44,061 bases of DNA, taken from assembly GCA_030917925.1 (NCBI GenBank), contig JAUPTV010000195.1:1-44061 (forward strand), read 5' to 3'. The first letter of the stretch is position 1. Every line of letters begins with the position of its first letter. The notes beneath the pieces were generated by a model. The model had not been told where the DNA came from, ran no database searches, and saw only the letters and a program-made list of their open reading frames with translations. A program made the position numbers and the translations under genes. The DNA is from Pseudomonadota bacterium. Lineage in GTDB: Bacteria > Pseudomonadota > Gammaproteobacteria > Competibacterales > Competibacteraceae. Positions 37,476 to 44,061 of the stretch are shown in pieces.

Positions 37476-39068
37476 TCATTGACGCGCAGAATCTACCTTA
37501 AAGACATTGATCGCGCCTGAAAGCATATTAGCCTGAGTGGTTAGCAGTCCAGCAGCAGCGGTGATTTTTTCAACGAAAGCGGCGTTTTCCTGGGTGACTC
37601 GATCCAGTTGCATCGCGGCTTCGTTGACCTGGCTGATACCGGCAGCCTGTTCGGTTGCGGCATGGCTGATTTCACCCATGATCGCTGACACGCGCCCGAT
37701 TGCCGCAACAACCTCTTCCATCGCCTTGCTCGCGTCCTGGGAAAGCTGGGAGCCAGCTTTCACCTTGGCCAACGAGTCGTAAATCAGCGTTTTGATTTCC
37801 TTGGCGGCCATAGCGGTTTTCTGCGCCAGGTTGCGCACTTCTCCGGCGACGACGGCAAATCCCCGGCCCTGTTCTCCGGCGCGAGCGGCCTCGACAGCGG
37901 CATTCAACGCCAGAATATTAGTTTGAAAGGCAATATCATCGATCACACTAATAATGTCGGCGATTTTATTCGAACTGGTGTAAATGTCCGCCATATTTGT
38001 CACCGTCTGACTGACGACTTCGCCGCTCTGCACGGCAATGGTCGAAGCCGATTGCGATAACTGGTTGGCCTGGCGGGCTGAATCCGCGGTTTGTTGCACG
38101 GTTGCGTGGATTTGCTCCATGCTGGCTGCGGTTTCTTCAAGGCTGGCGGCCTGGGATTCGGTTCGTGCAGACAGGTCGCCGATGCCATGGGCGATCTCGT
38201 CGATCTCGATATGCATACCATCGACTTGAGCGCGCACGTCCGAAACAACCCCCATCAAATTAACATTGGTTTGGTTAAGCCCCCGAATAATCTGCCCGAT
38301 TTCATCAGTGCGCACGGTGCTAATACGACTGCCGAGATCAGCGCTGGCAATTCGTCTGGCGAAACTCAGGATATTCTTTAATGGTTGGGCAATCGAGCCG
38401 GACAACCAGGCACCTAACGCGCCTCCTACCCCAAAACTGGTTGCCGCCAATATCAGGAATTGTGACCAATCAAAATTAGCCGACGTGGTACTGGTTCCGA
38501 ACCAGAATAAACCTGTGGTTTGAACCCCAATAGTTGTCGAGGCCATCACCAGCATTGCTACCCAGATCCGGGCGTTTACGCTGAGTTGGCCCCAGGAAAG
38601 CAGAGTACCCAGCCAACCCGTGCGGGTGACCAGACCATTGCAGACACGATAACGACTTTGGCCTTCTCGCATCTGCTGGTAGAGTGCGCTGGCGGCAGCA
38701 ATTTCCTCACGACTGGGCTTGACGCGAACCGACATGTAACCTATCGGTCGGTTGTTTTCAATGAGGGGGGTGACGTTGGCTTTGACCCAGTAGTAATCGC
38801 CATTTTTACAACGATTTTTAACCAGTGCCGTCCAGGATTGCCCGGATTGAATGGTTTCCCATAAATCAGCAAAAGCTTCAGCGGGCATGTCAGGATGCCG
38901 CACAATATTATGCGGCGCGCCGATCAATTCTTCCTCGGTAAACCCACTGATATCGATAAACGAGGGATTGGCATAAGTGATTCGGCTTTTGAGATCGGTA
39001 GTGGATACTAATGTATCAGCATTTTTAAGTATATGCTCTACATTAGTCACTGGTAGATTGCTGCGCAT
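37476..39068 (-). CDS. Aer-like PAS methyl-accepting chemoreceptor
   Basis: This encodes 530 residues. An N-terminal cytoplasmic PAS domain ([33 protein letters not shown]) resembles the FAD-binding PAS of Aer. A membrane hairpin of two helices (~170-225) with almost no periplasmic loop comes next, then HAMP and the signalling domain with the conserved tip [20 protein letters not shown]. This suggests redox or energy taxis, but FAD binding cannot be proven from sequence. AGGAG lies 8 bases before the ATG. No CheW-binding C-terminal pentapeptide is present. It is 36 bases upstream of the GGDEF-EAL gene and probably cotranscribed with it. Confidence 0.92.
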   Translation of the reverse strand: MRSNLPVTNVEHILKNADTLVSTTDLKSRITYANPSFIDISGFTEEELIGAPHNIVRHPDMPAEAFADLWETIQSGQSWTALVKNRCKNGDYYWVKANVTPLIENNRPIGYMSVRVKPSREEIAAASALYQQMREGQSRYRVCNGLVTRTGWLGTLLSWGQLSVNARIWVAMLVMASTTIGVQTTGLFWFGTSTTSANFDWSQFLILAATSFGVGGALGAWLSGSIAQPLKNILSFARRIASADLGSRISTVRTDEIGQIIRGLNQTNVNLMGVVSDVRAQVDGMHIEIDEIAHGIGDLSARTESQAASLEETAASMEQIHATVQQTADSARQANQLSQSASTIAVQSGEVVSQTVTNMADIYTSSNKIADIISVIDDIAFQTNILALNAAVEAARAGEQGRGFAVVAGEVRNLAQKTAMAAKEIKTLIYDSLAKVKAGSQLSQDASKAMEEVVAAIGRVSAIMGEISHAATEQAAGISQVNEAAMQLDRVTQENAAFVEKITAAAGLLTTQANMLSGAINVFKVDSARQ

Positions 39069-39279
39069 GATCAGAACTCCTGATTATTATTTGATTTTCG
39101 ATTGGGGGTTTTAATACCGGTGTCTTGCGCAGCATTGAGTCATCTCTTCTCAACTCAACTTTTATCGCCAACTGTCGAACGACCACCAGCCCATCGTGAT
39201 CGCCGTCAAACTTGCCTGATAGTCTAACTCGAAACGAATTAGGTATTAAAGCTATCGGTGTCGGCGACGATTTTAGCCA

Positions 39280-40215
39280 CTAAACCGGCGCAGCAATCTG
39301 TCGCACGATGTCACCGACAGCGGCTTCAGCCGTCAGACCGCTGAACCGGGCCTGGGGATCGAGTTTCAGGCGATGCGCCAACACCGGAACCGCCAGTTCC
39401 CGCACCAGATCCGGCGTCACAAACTCCAGCCCGTCAAACAGCGCCAAGGCGCGGGCGATTTTAATGAGCGCCAGCGAGGCGCGAGGACTGGCACCCATCG
39501 CGATGCCCGGCGCTTTCCGGGTCGCCGCGACCAGTTCCACCAAATAGCGGCTGACTTCATCGCTGACCCGAATCGCGGTAGCGGCCTGCCGGAGGTTATT
39601 CAGCGCGGCATGATCGGCGCAGGGTTGCAGGGCGTCCAGGGGATGCCCTTCCCGCTGAGCCGTCAGTACCGCCATTTCGCCCTCAAGATCGGGATAACCC
39701 AGGGCGAACCGCAGGGCGAACCGGTCCATCTGCGCTTCCGGTAGCGGATAGGTGCCGTGGAATTCAATCGGATTTTGCGTCGCGATGACGAAGAACCACG
39801 CGCCCAATTCGTGCCGCTGACCATCCAGACTGATCTGTCGCTCGCCCATCGCCTCCAGCAATGCCGCCTGGGTGCGCGGCGAGGCGCGGTTGATCTCATC
39901 GGCCAGCAGCACTTCGGTAAACGCCGGGCCGCGATGCAGGCGGAATTCTTGCCGTTGCGGATCGAAGATAGACACGCCCAGCAGGTCGGAAGGCAACAAG
40001 TCCGGGGTGAATTGAATCCGCTGAAATTCGAGGGTCAGCGATTTGGCAAAGGTCTTGGCCAGCGTGGTCTTGCCCGTTCCTGGCAGATCTTCCAGCAGGA
40101 CGTGGCCGCCTGCGACAAAGGCGGCCAGTAACCAGCGGATCGTTTGCCGCTGACCGACCATGACTGTTTCCAGATGGTTAGCGAGGGTTTGATAGATCGT
40201 GCGGCTCATGAACAT
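39280..40215 (-). CDS. MoxR-family AAA ATPase
   Basis: This encodes 311 residues. Walker A is LPGTGKTTLAK (near 44), Walker B LLADEINRASPRTQAALLEAM, sensor 1 VIATQNPIE, and an arginine-bearing C-terminal lid (GASPRASLALIKIARALALF). MoxR ATPases act as chaperones for VWA/DUF58 partners. The DUF58 and TgpA genes are in this window but separated from it by four signalling genes. It starts 11 bases after the sodC stop, so it is probably read with sodC. ATG 40209 is an alternative start; neither has a strong ribosome site. Confidence 0.93.
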   Translation of the reverse strand: MFMSRTIYQTLANHLETVMVGQRQTIRWLLAAFVAGGHVLLEDLPGTGKTTLAKTFAKSLTLEFQRIQFTPDLLPSDLLGVSIFDPQRQEFRLHRGPAFTEVLLADEINRASPRTQAALLEAMGERQISLDGQRHELGAWFFVIATQNPIEFHGTYPLPEAQMDRFALRFALGYPDLEGEMAVLTAQREGHPLDALQPCADHAALNNLRQAATAIRVSDEVSRYLVELVAATRKAPGIAMGASPRASLALIKIARALALFDGLEFVTPDLVRELAVPVLAHRLKLDPQARFSGLTAEAAVGDIVRQIAAPV

Positions 40216-40226
40216 GAATCCAGAGG

Positions 40227-40748
40227 TTAGGGGATGATGCCGCAGACCAGGCGATCACCGCCGCCGCCCAGCGCTGCCGGGTGATCCGCATGGTTATCGC
40301 CGCCGACGTGAATCATTAGGGAACGGCCCACCAAATCGATGAGCTTGAGGCGGGGCGCCAGCACCGGCTGAACCGCGTTGCCTTCTGCATCCACATAAAG
40401 CGCGGGCAGATCGCCCAAGTGTCCCTCGCCCCAGGGGAATCCGTGCTGGCCGGTTTTATGGGGGTCATAGTGCCCGCCCGCTGCAAGTCCGGGAACCGGT
40501 TTTCCATCCTTTTCTGCGGGCAGACAACTGGGGTTCTCATGGACATGGAAGCCGTGCAGACCGGCAGGCAGACCGGCCAGGGCGGGCGTAAATACCAGAC
40601 CGTATTTCGTTTCGGTCACGACAATCGGCCCGACGCTCGTACCGGTCCCGGTTTCATTCACCAGGTTCATCGGGACGCTCACACGGCCTTCGGCCAGCGA
40701 TTCGAGGGCAACACCCGCAAGCAGTAGGGCAACCGCTAAACTTTTCAC
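40227..40748 (-). CDS. sodC: periplasmic Cu/Zn superoxide dismutase
   Basis: This encodes 173 residues and converts superoxide to hydrogen peroxide and oxygen in the periplasm. A signal peptide ([17 protein letters not shown]) is followed by the metal ligands in [27 protein letters not shown] and [13 protein letters not shown], and by the disulfide cysteines (PSC and RLVCGI). The start is the GTG at 40748, which has AGGAG at good distance; a GTG two codons earlier is too close to it. All copper and zinc ligands look intact. Confidence 0.93.
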   Translation of the reverse strand: MKSLAVALLLAGVALESLAEGRVSVPMNLVNETGTGTSVGPIVVTETKYGLVFTPALAGLPAGLHGFHVHENPSCLPAEKDGKPVPGLAAGGHYDPHKTGQHGFPWGEGHLGDLPALYVDAEGNAVQPVLAPRLKLIDLVGRSLMIHVGGDNHADHPAALGGGGDRLVCGIIP

Positions 40749-40821
40749 AATCACTCCTTATCAAAATTCAACGCTTCAAGCATAGTTGATGGGCAATGCA
40801 GCGTGCAGAGGATTGATAGAT

Positions 40822-42105
40822 TCAGAGTCGGCTGAACACTCGCCGGGCCGCCGCCACCGTCGCCTCAATGTCCTTTGCGCTGTGCGCCGATGACAGGAAC
40901 CCGGCCTCAAATGCGGAAGGCGCGAAGTAGAAGCCTTCGGCCAGCATGGCGTGGAAAAACGCCTTGAACCGTTCCACGTCGCAGGCGGTGGCCTGGGCAT
41001 ACGTTGTTACGGTATCAACAGCGGTGAAGAACAGCCCGAACATGCCGCCTACGTTATTCGCTGTCAGGGCAACGCCGTACTCATGAGCCGTCGTCGTCAG
41101 TTCCTGGCAGAGCCGCCGGGTATTCGCCGCCAGTCGGTCATGGAAGCCGGGTGCGGAAATCAGATCCAGCGTGACCAGTCCGGCAGTCATGGCCACCGGA
41201 TTACCGGACAGCGTACCCGCCTGATAGATCGGTCCCAGTGGCGCGAGCTGTTCCATAATCGCCCGCTTGCCGCCAAACGCCCCGACCGGCATCCCGCCGC
41301 CAATGATCTTGCCCAGCGTCGTCAGATCGGGCTTCACGTTGTACAACGCCTGTGCGCCGCCACGCGCTACACGGAAACCGGTCATCACTTCGTCGAAAAT
41401 CAGTACGCTCTCATGACTGTCGCAGAGTTGGCGCAATTCGGCCAGGAAACCCGGCAAGGGCGGAATGCAATTCATGTTGCCGGCCACCGGTTCAACGATC
41501 ACAGCGGCCACTTCATCTCCGATATCTGCAAAGACGTGCCGAACCTGCAACAGATCATTATAGGTCAGCGTCACAGTATAGGCGGCCAGCGCGGTGGGTA
41601 CGCCGGGCGAAGTGGGTACGCCCAGGGTCAGCGCCCCGGAACCGGCTTTCACCAACAGCGAATCGGAATGACCGTGGTAGCAGCCCTCGAATTTGATGAT
41701 TTTGTTGCGGCCCGTGAAGCCCCGCGCCAGGCGGATGGCGCTCATGGTGGCCTCGGTGCCGGAGTTGCACATCCGCACCAGTTCCATTGAGGGCATCAGT
41801 TCGTTAATGCGGCGCGCCATGACCGTTTCCAACTCGGTCGGCGCGCCAAAACTCAAACCGCGTCCCGCCACTTCTCGCACAGCGTGAATCACCGCTGGAT
41901 GGGCATGGCCGACGATCATCGGTCCCCAGGAACCCACATAGTCGAGGTAACGGCGGTCGTCTTCATCATATAAATACGCACCTTCACCGCGTTTGAAGAA
42001 GATCGGGGTTCCGCCGACCCCGCGAAAGGCGCGCACCGGTGAATTGACGCCGCCGGGGATGTAGCGCTGAGCTTCGGTAAACAGTTGTTCGGAACGAGTG
42101 GACAT
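40822..42105 (-). CDS. hemL: glutamate-1-semialdehyde 2,1-aminomutase
   Basis: This encodes 427 residues, the normal length. A PLP enzyme that makes 5-aminolevulinate for haem and related tetrapyrroles in the C5 pathway. N-terminal [20 protein letters not shown] and the PLP-lysine region [17 protein letters not shown] (Lys near 265) are diagnostic; [16 protein letters not shown] binds the cofactor phosphate. AGGA precedes the ATG. It lies 60 bases after thiE in the same direction, a frequent arrangement in gammaproteobacteria. Confidence 0.97.
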   Translation of the reverse strand: MSTRSEQLFTEAQRYIPGGVNSPVRAFRGVGGTPIFFKRGEGAYLYDEDDRRYLDYVGSWGPMIVGHAHPAVIHAVREVAGRGLSFGAPTELETVMARRINELMPSMELVRMCNSGTEATMSAIRLARGFTGRNKIIKFEGCYHGHSDSLLVKAGSGALTLGVPTSPGVPTALAAYTVTLTYNDLLQVRHVFADIGDEVAAVIVEPVAGNMNCIPPLPGFLAELRQLCDSHESVLIFDEVMTGFRVARGGAQALYNVKPDLTTLGKIIGGGMPVGAFGGKRAIMEQLAPLGPIYQAGTLSGNPVAMTAGLVTLDLISAPGFHDRLAANTRRLCQELTTTAHEYGVALTANNVGGMFGLFFTAVDTVTTYAQATACDVERFKAFFHAMLAEGFYFAPSAFEAGFLSSAHSAKDIEATVAAARRVFSRL

Positions 42106-42165
42106 GCTGAATTTCCTCGGAGCGTTTTCTTGAATGTTTTGGTTCCCGCGCCTTGGGGGAAAGCA

Positions 42166-42813
42166 TCAGGGAGCAGGCGGGGTAAACAGGTTGGCATAAC
42201 GGGCGGCGGCAGCGCGGATGTCCGGCTGGCCGAAGACGCCGCTGACGATGGCCAGCGCATCGGCGCCGGCTTCCAGCAAGAGCGGCGCGTTATCCGGGGT
42301 AATGCCGCCAATCGCGACAATCGGAATGCGCAAAGCAGCGCGGACTTCTCGCAATAGAGCGATAGAGGCGCGAATTTCCGTCGGTTTAGTGGGCGACGGG
42401 AAAAATGCGCCGAACGCGACATGATCGGCCCCGGCCTGTTCGGCTTGCAGTGCCAAATCCAGCCGGTTATAGCAGGAGACGCCAATCAGGGCGTTTTCAC
42501 CCAGTCGGGCGCGAGCGGTCGCGAACGCGGGGTCATCCTTGCCGATATGGACGCCTGCCGCGCCTACTTCAGCCGCCAGTTCCACATCGTCGTTGATGAT
42601 TAACGGGACGTGGTAGCGCTGACAGACTTCGTTCAGCCTCTGGGCCTGCGCCAATCGCCGGGCGGCGTCAGCGCTTTTATCGCGGTACTGGATCATTCGA
42701 GCGCCGCCCAGCAGCGCCTGTTCAACGGTGTCCAGCAAGCGATGGTCAGGAATCAGCAGCGCGTCAGTGATAGCGTATAAACCCTGACAGCGGGGTTTGA
42801 GCGTTGGGGTCAT
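42166..42813 (-). CDS. thiE: thiamine-phosphate synthase
   Basis: This encodes 215 residues and couples HMP-pyrophosphate and thiazole phosphate into thiamine phosphate. Motifs are IQYRDKSADAARR, INDDVELAAEVGAAGVHIG, GVSCYN, FGAFFPSPTKP and PIVAIGGI. The ATG at 42813 overlaps the thiD stop as ATGA, which fixes the start better than the ATGs further upstream and implies coupled translation with thiD. Confidence 0.95.
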   Translation of the reverse strand: MTPTLKPRCQGLYAITDALLIPDHRLLDTVEQALLGGARMIQYRDKSADAARRLAQAQRLNEVCQRYHVPLIINDDVELAAEVGAAGVHIGKDDPAFATARARLGENALIGVSCYNRLDLALQAEQAGADHVAFGAFFPSPTKPTEIRASIALLREVRAALRIPIVAIGGITPDNAPLLLEAGADALAIVSGVFGQPDIRAAAARYANLFTPPAP

Positions 42814-43718
42814 GATGAATCTCGGTGGGTAGCCGCCCAGTGCAGACGGTGAGGGAGCCATTGCCCGCCGCCGGCTGAATAGCCGGCTTGCAGGGAGCGC
42901 CAAGTGTAGTCCTGAGCGCGATAGACAATGGAGAGAATCGCGTCTTCCAGTAGAGATGCCGGGGATATTTGGGCGGTCAAAGCGGCGATGGCAGCGGCCA
43001 GGGTGCAGCCGGAGCCGTGATACTCATTCGGCAAACGCGGCCAGGGCCGGGTTTCCAGCAACCGGTTATTGCCATACAGTCGGTTGACAACTTCGGCGGA
43101 CGATTCCGCTTCATGGCCGCCGGTGATCAGCACATAGCGGCAACCTCGCGCCAGCAAGGCCATGGCGCAGGCTTCCAGGGTGTCGGCTTCGGGGGCCAGG
43201 CGCCGGGCTTCCAGACTGTTGGGCGTCAGCACCGTGGTCAGCGGCAGCAACCGGGTCTGAATGGCTTCGATCAGTTCCGCATTCGCCAACTCCGTCCCAC
43301 CGCCAGCGGCCAGCACCGGGTCCAGGATGACCGGAAGGCGCGGGTAAGCTTTGAGCAGGGTTTGCAGGGCGATCACGTTGTCCGCATCGCCCATCACGCC
43401 GATCTTGATCGCAGCGACCGGCATATCCGCCAGCACCGTCCGCGCTTGGGCCAGCACCAGATCCGGGTCAACCGGGAGCAGGGTGTGGACGTTGTGTGTA
43501 TCCTGGACGGTCAGCGCAGTGATGACCGGTGCCGGGTGGCAGCCCAGACTGATCAGCGTTTCAATATCGGCGGCGATGCCAGCCCCGCCAGTCGGGTCGT
43601 TGCCCGCCAGCGTCATGACCACGGGGGGAGAAATGCTCAAATCGTTGCTCCAGAATCCAGTTTCGAGGCGGGTGGGAATTCCAACAAAGCCAGTGGGTTT
43701 TTCGGGATGCGCTAACAT
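42810..43718 (-). CDS. thiD: hydroxymethylpyrimidine/phosphomethylpyrimidine kinase
   Basis: This encodes 302 residues and phosphorylates HMP twice to feed thiamine synthesis. Ribokinase-fold motifs are [18 protein letters not shown] near 40, [32 protein letters not shown] and [16 protein letters not shown] (catalytic GSGC region). The ATG at 43718 gives a ~30-residue extension before the conserved core and has no clear ribosome site. A later non-ATG start is possible. First gene of thiD-thiE-hemL, divergent from rubredoxin. Confidence 0.93.
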   Translation of the reverse strand: MLAHPEKPTGFVGIPTRLETGFWSNDLSISPPVVMTLAGNDPTGGAGIAADIETLISLGCHPAPVITALTVQDTHNVHTLLPVDPDLVLAQARTVLADMPVAAIKIGVMGDADNVIALQTLLKAYPRLPVILDPVLAAGGGTELANAELIEAIQTRLLPLTTVLTPNSLEARRLAPEADTLEACAMALLARGCRYVLITGGHEAESSAEVVNRLYGNNRLLETRPWPRLPNEYHGSGCTLAAAIAALTAQISPASLLEDAILSIVYRAQDYTWRSLQAGYSAGGGQWLPHRLHWAATHRDSS

Positions 43719-43765
43719 GGGACAATGATAATGATCTGATTGCAACCTGCGAAAAAGGTAAGCTG

Positions 43766-43930
43766 ATGAAAAAATATATGTGCACTATCTGTGGATGGAT
43801 TTATGACGAGGAGAAGGGCTGGCCGGAGGATGGCATTGCGCCCGGTACGCCCTGGGAAGAGGTGCCCGCGACCTGGGTGTGTCCGGAGTGTGGGGCTGCT
43901 CGGGAAGACTTTGAGATGGTGGAAATTTAG
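43766..43930 (+). CDS. rubA: rubredoxin
   Basis: This encodes 54 residues, a small iron protein carrying one electron. Two CxxC-type motifs bind the iron: CTIC near the start and CPEC near residue 40. The aromatic core residues [15 protein letters not shown] and TWVCPECGA are typical. AAGG lies upstream of the ATG. Partners are often oxygen- or peroxide-reducing enzymes or alkane hydroxylases; none is in the window. Position next to the hemL/thi genes is common in gammaproteobacteria. Confidence 0.96.
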   Translation: MKKYMCTICGWIYDEEKGWPEDGIAPGTPWEEVPATWVCPECGAAREDFEMVEI

Positions 43931-43962
43931 CCGGGAGCTATCAGCACGATGAGCTAATCTTA

Positions 43963-44061
43963 TTGTCTTTCAATCTGGGTAGCTGACCTCTCGAACCACC
44001 CCGGCGCTACGCGCCACCCCTCCTTTGCCAAGGAGGGGAATTCGGAAATCCGGCTTTACCA
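43963..44061. mobile_element. MITE-like palindromic element, copy 3 (truncated by window edge)
   Basis: After TA at 43961-43962 the sequence begins TTGTCTTTC and goes on with the same CGAACCACCCC, GGCGC stem and CCCCTCCTT hairpin as copies 1 and 2. It is more diverged in its first 30 bases. The right end is beyond the window. It is intergenic, after the rubredoxin stop. Confidence 0.8.

Overview
The window looks like the chromosome of a GC-rich gammaproteobacterium. It has a PBP1b-type mrcB, a YoaA-type helicase, a thiD-thiE-hemL block beside a rubredoxin gene, a MoxR/DUF58/transglutaminase set, and a dense layer of two-component and c-di-GMP signalling. That mix would fit a Competibacter-like environmental lineage, but this is inference. 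I saw no rRNA, tRNA, CRISPR array or intact transposase.

Layout. 1-5.3 kb: a membrane Ser/Thr kinase (cut by the left edge), a small membrane-anchored protein, a VIT-VWA protein and a MerR regulator. 5.3-12.5 kb: housekeeping genes (yoaA helicase, TPR lipoprotein, mrcB, a phosphotransferase/P-loop kinase fusion). 12.6-16.6 kb: an OmpR-type regulator and sensor kinase with a Pro/His/Arg-rich sensor loop, divergent from a secreted DUF1566/DUF11 protein. 16.6-28.0 kb: an 11.3-kb accessory segment bounded by 111-bp direct repeats (4 mismatches). It carries a 1,529-residue DUF4347/SwmB/TSP3/DUF4214 surface protein, two paralogous response regulators (one without its phospho-acceptor Asp), a doubly broken 7TM sensor kinase, a hairpin-rich RNA-like region and an AAA/PD-(D/E)XK protein. 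28.0-31.2 kb: transglutaminase (TgpA-like) and DUF58 genes. 31.4-39.1 kb: four signalling genes (PAS histidine kinase, response regulator-GGDEF, PAS-GGDEF-EAL, Aer-like chemoreceptor), which separate DUF58 from its usual partner moxR. 39.3-44.1 kb: moxR, sodC, hemL, thiE, thiD and rubredoxin.

The most notable structure is a 111-bp, TA-flanked palindromic element (MITE-like) present three times. One copy interrupts the HATPase domain of the 7TM sensor kinase. Removing the element plus one TA restores a textbook kinase motif. A second copy sits exactly in the TAA stop codon of another sensor kinase and adds five residues. The third runs off the right edge. A separate in-frame TGA splits the same 7TM kinase, so that pathway has two independent lesions.

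The direct repeats at 16,578 and 27,916 include the 3' end of the DUF1566/DUF11 gene and the 3' end of the transglutaminase gene. Those two genes were therefore probably once convergent neighbours, and the accessory segment later came between them. A rearranged transglutaminase remnant was left on the left side.
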